NCBI RefSeq assembly: GCF_013294005.1
Contig: NZ_JABSNK010000002.1
Span: 417,463 to 481,462 of the forward strand
Direction: 5' to 3'
Length of the DNA stretch: 64,000 nucleotides
From: Flavobacterium gelidicaeli
GTDB lineage: Bacteria; Bacteroidota; Bacteroidia; Flavobacteriales; Flavobacteriaceae
A model generated the notes under the pieces. The model ran no database searches and was not told the DNA's origin. It saw only the letters and a program-made list of their open reading frames with translations. The stretch's first letter is position 1, and every line of letters starts with the position of its first letter. Of the stretch, positions 1-6,773 are shown in pieces. A program made the translations under genes and the position numbers.

Positions 1-120
1 TTTATTGAGTTTGTAAAACGTATTGTATTGGTTTTTGATTTTACACCAAATTTTAGGATTTATTTAAAATGCAATTTCGTTTGAATTAATCGGTGGTTAT
101 TTTTTAACTCTTGCTAGCTC

Positions 121-202
121 TTTTGAAAATCTGTGAAATCTGTGAAAATCTGCGTGAAAAAACAGTGCACGCAGATTTGGCAGATTTTCGTAGCTAGTAT
201 TT
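121..202. repeat. dispersed intergenic repeat with hairpin
   Basis: This stretch repeats the words AAATCTGTG and AAATCTGCGTG and folds into a hairpin whose arms are AAATCTGCGTG (146-156) and CACGCAGATTT (168-177). A related but poorer copy lies near 45899-45975. From memory, AAATCTGTG-type repeats are common between genes in Flavobacteriaceae. No gene is seen in 1-239. The hairpin lies 3' of the leftward operon that ends at 240 and might help end its transcription, but there is no clear T-tract. Confidence 0.5.
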
Positions 203-239
203 CAGATTTTAATCTAAATAAAAGTCAGCTTCACTTTGT

Positions 240-710
240 CTAAAGACCGTTTGCCTTTTGAAGTATAGAAAGCATGGCCTTTGCTCGAATAACCGAATGC
301 TGCTGAAAAATAATCGAAGTATCAGTTCCTAAGATGGTTACCGTAGGATAGACCACTTGACCGTTTATAGTTGCTAATGCTGCTGCCAACTCATGAATCC
401 CAGTATTGGTGCCCGTTGGTTTGAAATTGAAGGCATGATTATTAAAAATTATTTGCTCTTTGGTTTCGGCATCAAAGGACACGAAATAAAAATTATAGTT
501 CAACTCTGCAACCACTTCTTTGTTTTTAAAAGTGCTGTTTTCCATCATTTTGCAGTAGTTGCACCACGAGGTATGAATGAAAACTACGATGGGTTTTGGG
601 TTGGCTTTTGATAATTGTTCGGCTTCTTGAAACGTATGCGTTTTTAATTGCGCAAAACCAGATGGCATTGTGCAAAATAAAATGAGTAGTAAGAGTAGTG
701 TATTTTTCAT
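240..710 (-). CDS. secreted thioredoxin-fold protein
   Basis: This 156-residue protein begins with a Sec signal peptide (about residues 1-20, ending GFA before QL). It carries a thioredoxin-type active site WCNYC with cysteines at 50 and 53, and a YPT segment at 121-123 that fits the cis-proline loop. It should act in the periplasm as a thiol reductase or oxidase of the thioredoxin_7/DUF255-like kind. It is the second gene of a leftward pair, starting 13 bases after the stop of the TonB-dependent receptor. The receptor plug has an unusual pair of cysteines, so the thioredoxin may handle that disulfide; this is inference from context. The motif makes the fold secure, but the substrate is unknown. 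Confidence 0.8.
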   Translation of the reverse strand: MKNTLLLLLILFCTMPSGFAQLKTHTFQEAEQLSKANPKPIVVFIHTSWCNYCKMMENSTFKNKEVVAELNYNFYFVSFDAETKEQIIFNNHAFNFKPTGTNTGIHELAAALATINGQVVYPTVTILGTDTSIIFQQHSVIRAKAMLSILQKANGL

Positions 711-723
711 GCGAATTTTATAA

Positions 724-2976
724 TTACTTCAAGGTATAGCGTACTCCAAAGAAAGAGCGCACACCTTGATTGGGTCCATACACATACGAAGGATCAAATG
801 TTAAGGCATATGGATTATCTGGAGTTGCTTGTACATTGCCGCTGCTATCAAACTGTACATTTTTATCAAATGGGTCATTTGCTCTGGCAATAATGAAAGG
901 GTTTCCTTTGTTTGGGGTCCAATTCAGCAAGTTTTTTACACCCGCATAGATTTCCACATTCTTTAATTTATTAAATGTAAATTGAATATTTTGAATGCTC
1001 CATGTAGGCGAGTATTCTTGTCTTGGATCTAAATTTCCCAATAATGGCAAACGCATCGGTCCATAGACATTACCTGTGTAGTCAACATCAAGAAATAATT
1101 TATTGATTCGGTACGAAATCGCCCAAGTAGCCGAGAATTTCTCGGTCAAAATTTGTTGTGTGGTAATACCATTTTCAGTTTTGGATACATCCATATACGT
1201 TGCCCCAAGAATCATTTTCAAGCCATTGTTGAACACAAAATCAAGATTGGCGCTAACTCCTTTTGTTACGGCATGGCCATCTAGATTTTTATAGATGATT
1301 TGGTTGGGATTGGTATCGTAATCTGGAATAATCGAATTGCTAAATCGCGTGTACCAAGCCGTTGTTTCTAGCCCAATGAAGTTTCCATTGTTGGTATAAA
1401 ACTTTTTCAGGTAATTTATGTTGGCATTAATAGAACGTTCTGGTTTTAAATCTTCGAGAACAATAACGTCTCTTGATCCAGTTAGTGCGGCATGCTCTTC
1501 GGTAAAAAGGTTGACGATTCTAAAACCCGTTCCTGTATTGAAACGGAGAATGTTATTGTCATTGATTTTCCACTTGTAAGCAAATCTTGGTGTAAAAATA
1601 TTTCCATGGTTGTTGTTGTAATCGTAACGCGCTCCTAACAAAATTTTGTGTTTGTCGTTGAATGCGATTTCGTCTTGAACAAACAAACTCGGAATCCAGT
1701 TTACATCTTCCGTTACTGTTGCGGTGGTGTTGTCATCATAATACTGGTAACGCAGAGCGGTTCCAAAAAGCAAATCGTGTTTGTTGATTTTTTTATCCCA
1801 AGTCAATTGTCCAAAACCAATGCGCTGTTTTGCTAAATAGGGCGTGTTTCCATAAACCGAGTTTTGATCGTGGTCTGTATAAGAGAACGAAAAAAGCATC
1901 TTCTCTACCGTAGGCAATTCGTAGGCGCCCAATAGTTCCCAACGTCTGGTATAGATACTTTCTCCGTAGACTTCATCGCCTCCGCGAAAGCCTTTATTCC
2001 ATTGCAATTCGCCACCCCATCGGTCTTCATAGAAAAAACGTCCGGCGAGTGAGAGTTGCTTGTTGCTCTTTCGATTAAAATTCCATTTTTGAAAAACGGA
2101 GATGCGGTCTTGCAAAGTCACATCGGTAAAATTATCGTTATTGTTGTCAACGGGATTACTATAATTAAAATAGTTCACCCCCGTTAGAACAGAAGCTGTT
2201 TTGCCTATGTTTCCTTTAAAACCTAGGTCTACATTGAGTTCGCCATAATCTGTAATAAAAGAATCTGCTGAAAATACAGGAGCGTTTGTTGGATTTTTAG
2301 TGATAATATTAATCAATCCACCCACGGCTTCGCTACCATAAAGCGAAGAGGCTGGGCCTTTGACGATTTCAATGCGTTCTAAAAGCGAATTCGGAATTCC
2401 AGATAATCCATAAACCGTAGACAAACCGCTCACGATAGGCATACCGTCAATGAGCACTAAGGTATAAGGTCCTTCCAACCCGTTAATGTGAATGTCTCCC
2501 GTGTTGCAAACATTACAGTTCAATTGCGGACGCACACCGTTTACATTTTGCAAGGCTTCAAATATATTTGATGTTGGGTTTTTCTTGAAAAACGTAGGCT
2601 TGTACACTTCAATAGGAACCGGACTTTCTAAACGGCTAACCGGTTTCATTGTTCCTGTGATGACTACTTCGTCTAGGGAATTGTCTTCTCTTAATTTGAT
2701 GTCAAGAACGGTTTCGATGCTGTCTATAAGAGTAATTTGTCGCTTTTCTGTTCGAAAGCCAGTGTAGGAAACGGCGATTTCGTAATCACCTTCGGCCAAA
2801 TCTTTTATAAAATAATTTCCATTGGCATCTGAAACTATAGATTTTGATGCTTTATTGATCAAAATATTCGCTTGTGGCAATGGCATTCCATCTGCGGTAA
2901 CTGTTCCTTTTAGACCCGATTGAGCAAAGGAAATGCTTGTTAAGAGTAGTAATAAGGCGACTTTTAAGGTTTTCAA
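724..2976 (-). CDS. TonB-dependent outer-membrane receptor, probably for a metal or metal complex
   Basis: This 750-residue outer-membrane receptor has a signal peptide (1-18) and a carboxypeptidase-regulatory-like beta domain (about 21-95). A TonB-box-like DEVVITGT follows at 102-109, then a plug (about 115-225) with the usual VLIDGMPI and IEIVKGPAS signatures, and a 22-strand-type barrel to the end. The plug contains NCNVCNTG, with cysteines 154 and 157, which is not part of the generic plug. The gene is divergent from an Nramp metal transporter, and the space between them holds a DtxR-like palindrome on the receptor's -7 element, so metal-repressed expression is likely. The substrate (Mn, Fe, haem or a chelate) cannot be read from the sequence. 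It is not a SusC-type receptor, being shorter and without a SusD partner. Confidence 0.88.
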   Translation of the reverse strand: MKTLKVALLLLLTSISFAQSGLKGTVTADGMPLPQANILINKASKSIVSDANGNYFIKDLAEGDYEIAVSYTGFRTEKRQITLIDSIETVLDIKLREDNSLDEVVITGTMKPVSRLESPVPIEVYKPTFFKKNPTSNIFEALQNVNGVRPQLNCNVCNTGDIHINGLEGPYTLVLIDGMPIVSGLSTVYGLSGIPNSLLERIEIVKGPASSLYGSEAVGGLINIITKNPTNAPVFSADSFITDYGELNVDLGFKGNIGKTASVLTGVNYFNYSNPVDNNNDNFTDVTLQDRISVFQKWNFNRKSNKQLSLAGRFFYEDRWGGELQWNKGFRGGDEVYGESIYTRRWELLGAYELPTVEKMLFSFSYTDHDQNSVYGNTPYLAKQRIGFGQLTWDKKINKHDLLFGTALRYQYYDDNTTATVTEDVNWIPSLFVQDEIAFNDKHKILLGARYDYNNNHGNIFTPRFAYKWKINDNNILRFNTGTGFRIVNLFTEEHAALTGSRDVIVLEDLKPERSINANINYLKKFYTNNGNFIGLETTAWYTRFSNSIIPDYDTNPNQIIYKNLDGHAVTKGVSANLDFVFNNGLKMILGATYMDVSKTENGITTQQILTEKFSATWAISYRINKLFLDVDYTGNVYGPMRLPLLGNLDPRQEYSPTWSIQNIQFTFNKLKNVEIYAGVKNLLNWTPNKGNPFIIARANDPFDKNVQFDSSGNVQATPDNPYALTFDPSYVYGPNQGVRSFFGVRYTLK

Positions 2977-3008
2977 AATATATTTTTTAGGTTACTGTTA
3001 ATATTAAA

Positions 3009-3024
3009 TTTAGGCAAATCTAAA
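3009..3024. promoter_or_regulatory. candidate DtxR/MntR-family operator
   Basis: TTTAGGCAAATCTAAA is an inverted repeat with arms TTTAG and CTAAA around six bases. It resembles DtxR/IdeR/MntR-type boxes. It covers the -7 element of the leftward receptor gene (3022-3015) and lies about 10 bases before the -33 element of the rightward Nramp gene. A second partial match, ATTTGCCT at 3059-3066, is the inverted copy of AGGCAAAT at 3012-3019 and falls at the Nramp -7/start region. A DtxR-family gene lies at 5052. That this protein binds here is inference. Confidence 0.55.
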
Positions 3025-3045
3025 AATTATATTTGATTTAGCAAA
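3015..3045 (-). promoter_or_regulatory. promoter of the TonB receptor-thioredoxin operon
   Basis: On the minus strand TAGATTTG (3022-3015) fits the Bacteroidota -7 consensus TAnnTTTG. TTTG (3045-3042) lies 19 bases upstream as a -33 element. The predicted start is about 35 bases before the receptor ATG at 2976. Confidence 0.6.
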
Positions 3046-3063
3046 AAAACATAATTATATTTG
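3032..3063 (+). promoter_or_regulatory. promoter of the Nramp-Usp gene
   Basis: TTTG (3032-3035) and TATATTTG (3056-3063), 20 bases apart, match the Bacteroidota -33 and -7 elements. The ATG follows at 3081. This promoter interleaves with the divergent receptor promoter, so one regulator could control both. Confidence 0.65.
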
Positions 3064-3080
3064 CCTCAAATAGTTATTAA

Positions 3081-4952
3081 ATGGGTAAGTCATTAGAAGA
3101 GGTAAACGAGTCCGTTTCCACTCAGAATAAGAAATCAGTTTTTCGTAAAATATTAGCATTTTTTGGTCCTGCATATTTAATAAGTGTAGGATATATGGAC
3201 CCAGGAAACTGGGCAACCGATCTAGCAGGAGGAAGCCAGTTTGGCTATTCTTTACTATGGGTTTTATTAATGAGTAATATCATGGCGCTGCTATTACAAA
3301 GTTTAAGTGCTCGATTGGGAATCGTTACCCAACGCGATTTAGCGCAGGCATCACGAGAGACATATTCTCCGTTTATCAATTATATCTTGTATTTCTTGGC
3401 AGAGATTGCGATTGCTGCCTGTGATCTTGCTGAGGTTTTAGGTATGGCGATTGGTATCAATTTACTATTTGATATTCCGTTGATCGAAGGAGTGATGATT
3501 ACGGTTCTAGATACCTTTCTATTGCTATTTTTAATCAATAAAGGAATTCGAAAAATGGAAGCCTTTATCATTGCTTTAGTCTTGGTAATTGGAGTTTCTT
3601 TTGTATTCGAAATGTTCTTTGCCCAACCCGAATTAGATAAAGTGATGCTGGGATTAATTCCAACAATGCCTAACGAAACCGCTTTATACATTGCCATTGG
3701 TATCATTGGTGCTACGGTGATGCCGCATAATTTATATTTACACTCCTCACTGGTGCAAACCCGAAAATTTGATCGATCAAAGGAAGGAATCAAACAAGCC
3801 TTGAAATATAATTTTATCGACTCGACTATTGCCTTAAACTTAGCGTTTTTTGTGAACGCCGCTATTTTAATTTTGGCTGCAGCCACATTTTACAAAGTCG
3901 GGATGCATAACGTGGCCGAAATTCAAGACGCACACAAATTTTTACAACCGTTGCTGGGTACAAAATGGGCACCTATTTTATTTGCAGTTGCCTTAATCGC
4001 CGCAGGACAAAGTTCTACCATTACGGGAACTCTTGCGGGGCAAATCATCATGGAAGGTTATTTGAATTTAAGAATCCAACCTTGGGTTCGTCGTATCGTA
4101 ACGCGTTTAATTGCCATCGTTCCTGCAGTAGTGGTGATCACTATTTTTGGAGAAGGTGTAACCGGAAAATTATTGATTTTTAGTCAGGTGATCTTGAGTT
4201 TGCAATTGGGATTTGCCATTATACCGTTGATTCACTTTGTGAGTGATAAATCAAAAATGCGCGGATTTCATATTGGTAAATGGACACAAATTGCTTCTTG
4301 GATTGTCGCTTCGATCATCGTTATCTTGAACGGGAAATTAGTTCTTGACGAAATCACAGGATGGCTTGAAACAGCCGAAAATCCAATTATTCTATGGCTT
4401 ACCGTAGTTCCGCTAGCTTTTGCTTTCTTGATTTTGCTGCTATATATCGTGATCAAGCCTTTTATATCTAAGTCAAAAGCCGACTTTCATAATCACTCCC
4501 CGCATAATTTAAAGCTGCGTTTTTCTAAATCTAAAGATTATGATAAGAAGAATATAGCCGTTACAGTTGATTTCTCTGCTGCTGATGAGGCTGCTTTAAA
4601 TAGTGCATTTGAACTAGGAGGGAAGCAGGCAAAATACACGTTAATACATATTGTAGAAACTGTAGGAGCTTTAATGTATGGAGAGCACATTGATGATCAC
4701 GAGACTTTAGTTGACGAGAAATTACTTGAGGAATACAAAGAAATGTTATTCGAAAAAGGATTTAATGTCAGTATTCAGCTTGGTTTTGGTAAGCCTAATA
4801 AAGTAATTCCAACAATTATAAATGAAGGCGAATTTGACATTTTAGTAATGGGAACACACGGTCATACTGGTTTCAAGGATTTGATTTTTGGAACTACTGT
4901 AGATAAATTGAGACATAAAATTACTATTCCGCTATTAATTGTAAGAGAATAA
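3081..4952 (+). CDS. mntH: Nramp (MntH-type) divalent metal transporter fused to a universal stress protein domain
   Basis: This 623-residue inner-membrane protein imports Mn2+ or Fe2+ with protons. The Nramp signature DPGN is at 40-43 (TM1) and MPHN at 214-217 (TM6), the two helices that supply metal ligands in this family. Hydrophobic helices continue to about residue 460. Ordinary MntH proteins end near there. Residues 488-623 instead form a UspA-like cytoplasmic domain, beginning NIAVTVDFS and ending with the nucleotide-binding signature GTHGHTGFKDLIFGTT (591-606). The reading frame is open through the join and there is no sign of a frameshift. A regulator of the DtxR/MntR type follows 99 bases downstream, and a divergent TonB receptor lies upstream. 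The Usp domain may let the transporter sense ATP or stress; that is inference. Confidence 0.92.
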   Translation: MGKSLEEVNESVSTQNKKSVFRKILAFFGPAYLISVGYMDPGNWATDLAGGSQFGYSLLWVLLMSNIMALLLQSLSARLGIVTQRDLAQASRETYSPFINYILYFLAEIAIAACDLAEVLGMAIGINLLFDIPLIEGVMITVLDTFLLLFLINKGIRKMEAFIIALVLVIGVSFVFEMFFAQPELDKVMLGLIPTMPNETALYIAIGIIGATVMPHNLYLHSSLVQTRKFDRSKEGIKQALKYNFIDSTIALNLAFFVNAAILILAAATFYKVGMHNVAEIQDAHKFLQPLLGTKWAPILFAVALIAAGQSSTITGTLAGQIIMEGYLNLRIQPWVRRIVTRLIAIVPAVVVITIFGEGVTGKLLIFSQVILSLQLGFAIIPLIHFVSDKSKMRGFHIGKWTQIASWIVASIIVILNGKLVLDEITGWLETAENPIILWLTVVPLAFAFLILLLYIVIKPFISKSKADFHNHSPHNLKLRFSKSKDYDKKNIAVTVDFSAADEAALNSAFELGGKQAKYTLIHIVETVGALMYGEHIDDHETLVDEKLLEEYKEMLFEKGFNVSIQLGFGKPNKVIPTIINEGEFDILVMGTHGHTGFKDLIFGTTVDKLRHKITIPLLIVRE

Positions 4953-4954
4953 TA

Positions 4955-5035
4955 ATTAGGAGCTATTTCCTGCTTTCCGCTATATCTTGCTCTTTTTAAG
5001 AAAAAAGAGCAAGGATGCCGCTGCAATCAGGGCTA
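4955..5035. repeat. dispersed hairpin repeat, copy 1
   Basis: The element starts with ATTAGGAGCTATTTCC, contains a 12-bp hairpin (CTTGCTCTTTTT at 4986-4997 with its complement at 5002-5013), and ends with a GCTGCAATCAGGGCTA flank. A second copy at 30846-30929 keeps the flanks, but its stem differs at three positions, each with a compensating change on the other arm. It follows immediately after the mntH stop codon. Confidence 0.75.
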
Positions 5036-5051
5036 AAAACACAAAGACACC

Positions 5052-5705
5052 ATGACACTTTCCGAAGAAAATTATTTAAAAGCAATATACCATCTCACCG
5101 TAATTTCTAACACTGATGTGAGTACTAATGCCATTGCCGAAATGATGGAGACAAAAGCTTCATCAGTAACCGACATGCTTAAAAAGCTAGCCGAAAAGGA
5201 TTTGGTTAATTATATAAAATACCAAGGCGTTTCCTTAACAGATCAAGGGAAACTTGCTGCTAAAATGATCGTTCGAAAACACCGTTTATGGGAGGTTTTC
5301 TTAGTGGAGAAATTAGATTTCTCTTGGGATGAGGTACACGATGTAGCCGAGCAATTAGAACACATAAAATCAGAGAAATTGATCAATAAGTTAGACGATT
5401 TCTTGGGTAATCCTACCGAAGATCCGCATGGAGATCCTATACCAAATGCACAAGGTGAAATTTTTAAAATTGAAAAGCAGTTGCTTTCTGAGTTGACTGT
5501 TGGTCAAAAGGGAATGTGCGTAGGAGTCAAAGACACATCGTCAGAATTTTTAAAATACTTAGACAAGCAAGAGATTGCTTTGGGCTCAAAAATAGAAATT
5601 ATAGGTAAAGAGAGTTTTGATTTGTCTTTAAAAATAAAAGTCGAAGGTCGCAACTTGACTATTTCCAACAAAATAGCAAGCAATTTGTTTGTTAAATTAA
5701 ATTAG
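5052..5705 (+). CDS. DtxR/MntR-family metal-dependent transcriptional repressor
   Basis: This 217-residue regulator has an N-terminal winged helix-turn-helix (about 1-60), a dimerisation and metal-binding domain (about 65-140, including DPHGDPIP) and a C-terminal FeoA/SH3-like domain (about 150-217). Metal ligands can be placed by analogy: H77, and the motif E100-x-x-E103-H104. DtxR and IdeR have cysteine where this protein has E100, and MntR has glutamate, so manganese sensing is plausible. The position matching MntR D8 or DtxR M10 appears to be N7, which fits neither exactly. The gene follows the Nramp-Usp gene and probably represses the divergent Nramp and TonB-receptor promoters when metal is plentiful. 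The family is certain, but metal and targets are inferred. Confidence 0.9.
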   Translation: MTLSEENYLKAIYHLTVISNTDVSTNAIAEMMETKASSVTDMLKKLAEKDLVNYIKYQGVSLTDQGKLAAKMIVRKHRLWEVFLVEKLDFSWDEVHDVAEQLEHIKSEKLINKLDDFLGNPTEDPHGDPIPNAQGEIFKIEKQLLSELTVGQKGMCVGVKDTSSEFLKYLDKQEIALGSKIEIIGKESFDLSLKIKVEGRNLTISNKIASNLFVKLN

Positions 5706-5760
5706 GATTTATGGACTACTTTTCGTACCTTATACTAAGTTAAATAACAATATTAAAATT

Positions 5761-6426
5761 ATGAAATACAAAATTACTTTACTCGCTTTATTATCAATTA
5801 GTTTAAGTTATTCTCAATCAATAATGCCAAAAGCGGTAACTCAAGAGATGAGTGCTGGATCGCAACCTGGAATTACAGTTTATATGGCTAATGTTTCTGA
5901 GGATAACATTGAAGATGCAATTGAAGAAGTTACGAAGCCTTATAAAGGGAAAGAGACCAAAATTAGAAAGTCGGATGAGTTTTATTTAGACAATGCTACA
6001 ATAGAACAAATTAGCCCAAATACAATAGATATACACCAAGTTGTAGCAAAAGATGGTAATGGTTATAATTATACTGCTTTCTTCAATTTAGGAGGTTTGT
6101 TTCTTGATAATGCCTATAGTCCTGAAAAGTTTCAATATGCAACTAATATTGTCAAAAGTATTGCTGTAAAAGCAACTGAATTGCATATGGACGAAGTATT
6201 AGAATCAGAAAACAAAGTCTTAGAAGGTTTAGAAAATGATAAAGTGAAATTAGCTAAGGGTTCTGAAAAACTAGAAAAGAACATTAAGAAAGCAAAAGAC
6301 TTAATTAAAGACAGTGAAGATGAAATCAAAGAAAACGCTAAAGTGATGGCAAGTAAAACTGCCGAGATAGAAACGCAACGTCAAAAATTAATTAAGTTAC
6401 AAGACATTAAAAAGATGCTTAACTAA
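5761..6426 (+). CDS. secreted coiled-coil protein of unknown function
   Basis: I do not recognise a named family for this 221-residue protein. A signal peptide covers about residues 1-19 (ending SYSQS). The middle is a compact mixed region. From about residue 140 to the end it is a charged heptad-rich stretch full of Lys and Glu, which reads as a long coiled coil. It lies 55 bases after the DtxR-type regulator on the same strand and ends at a strong terminator, so it may share the transcript. A periplasmic or envelope role is likely from the signal peptide. Nothing in the sequence ties it directly to metal handling. Confidence 0.7.
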   Translation: MKYKITLLALLSISLSYSQSIMPKAVTQEMSAGSQPGITVYMANVSEDNIEDAIEEVTKPYKGKETKIRKSDEFYLDNATIEQISPNTIDIHQVVAKDGNGYNYTAFFNLGGLFLDNAYSPEKFQYATNIVKSIAVKATELHMDEVLESENKVLEGLENDKVKLAKGSEKLEKNIKKAKDLIKDSEDEIKENAKVMASKTAEIETQRQKLIKLQDIKKMLN

Positions 6427-6450
6427 TAGCTTCTATTTTAATCGTAAAAA

Positions 6451-6487
6451 AAAACGCAAAGTAGTATTGAGCTGCTTTGCGTTTTTT
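6451..6487 (+). terminator. rho-independent terminator
   Basis: AAAACGCAAAGTAG (6451-6464) pairs with CTGCTTTGCGTTTT (6472-6485) around a 7-base loop and runs into a T-tract. It follows the coiled-coil protein gene. From 6488 to 6640 nothing else is seen. Confidence 0.85.
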
Positions 6488-6640
6488 GTTTGTTATAAAT
6501 TTATTGAATAGACTAAGCTAAACTACTTCCCTATAAGTCCAATCTAATATTATTACTTCGGTCGTAGCCGAGACGCAACAGCGATTCTAAACTCCATTCC
6601 AACGAACAATTAGACTCTTTTATAAAAAGCATTGGTATAA

Positions 6641-6766
6641 TTAGTGGCAACCACAATCATCAGTACCGCAGCTTTTATCAGATTTCTTCTTTTTAAAAAA
6701 ATACTTTTTTGTTAAAAACCCTAGGGCTAAACCAAGGATTATAAAGGCTATAATTTCTTGTAACAT
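6641..6766 (-). CDS. FeoB-associated Cys-rich small membrane protein
   Basis: This 41-codon gene starts with MLQEIIAF and has a single hydrophobic helix (about residues 4-19). A lysine-rich turn follows, and the tail reads SCGTDDCGCH. A short membrane anchor with a cysteine- and histidine-containing cytoplasmic tail is the layout of the FeoB-associated Cys-rich membrane proteins (PF12669 type). It starts 7 bases after the feoB stop on the same strand, completing a feoA-feoB-small protein operon. It probably helps FeoB assembly or iron hand-off; the exact role is not known. Its size makes it easy to miss. Confidence 0.82.
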   Translation of the reverse strand: MLQEIIAFIILGLALGFLTKKYFFKKKKSDKSCGTDDCGCH

Positions 6767-6773
6767 ACTCTTT

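Noticed and set aside
3380..3886. 168-codon open frame antisense to the Nramp gene
   Set aside because: The opposite frame is a well-conserved transporter, and this frame has no recognisable domain or start context.
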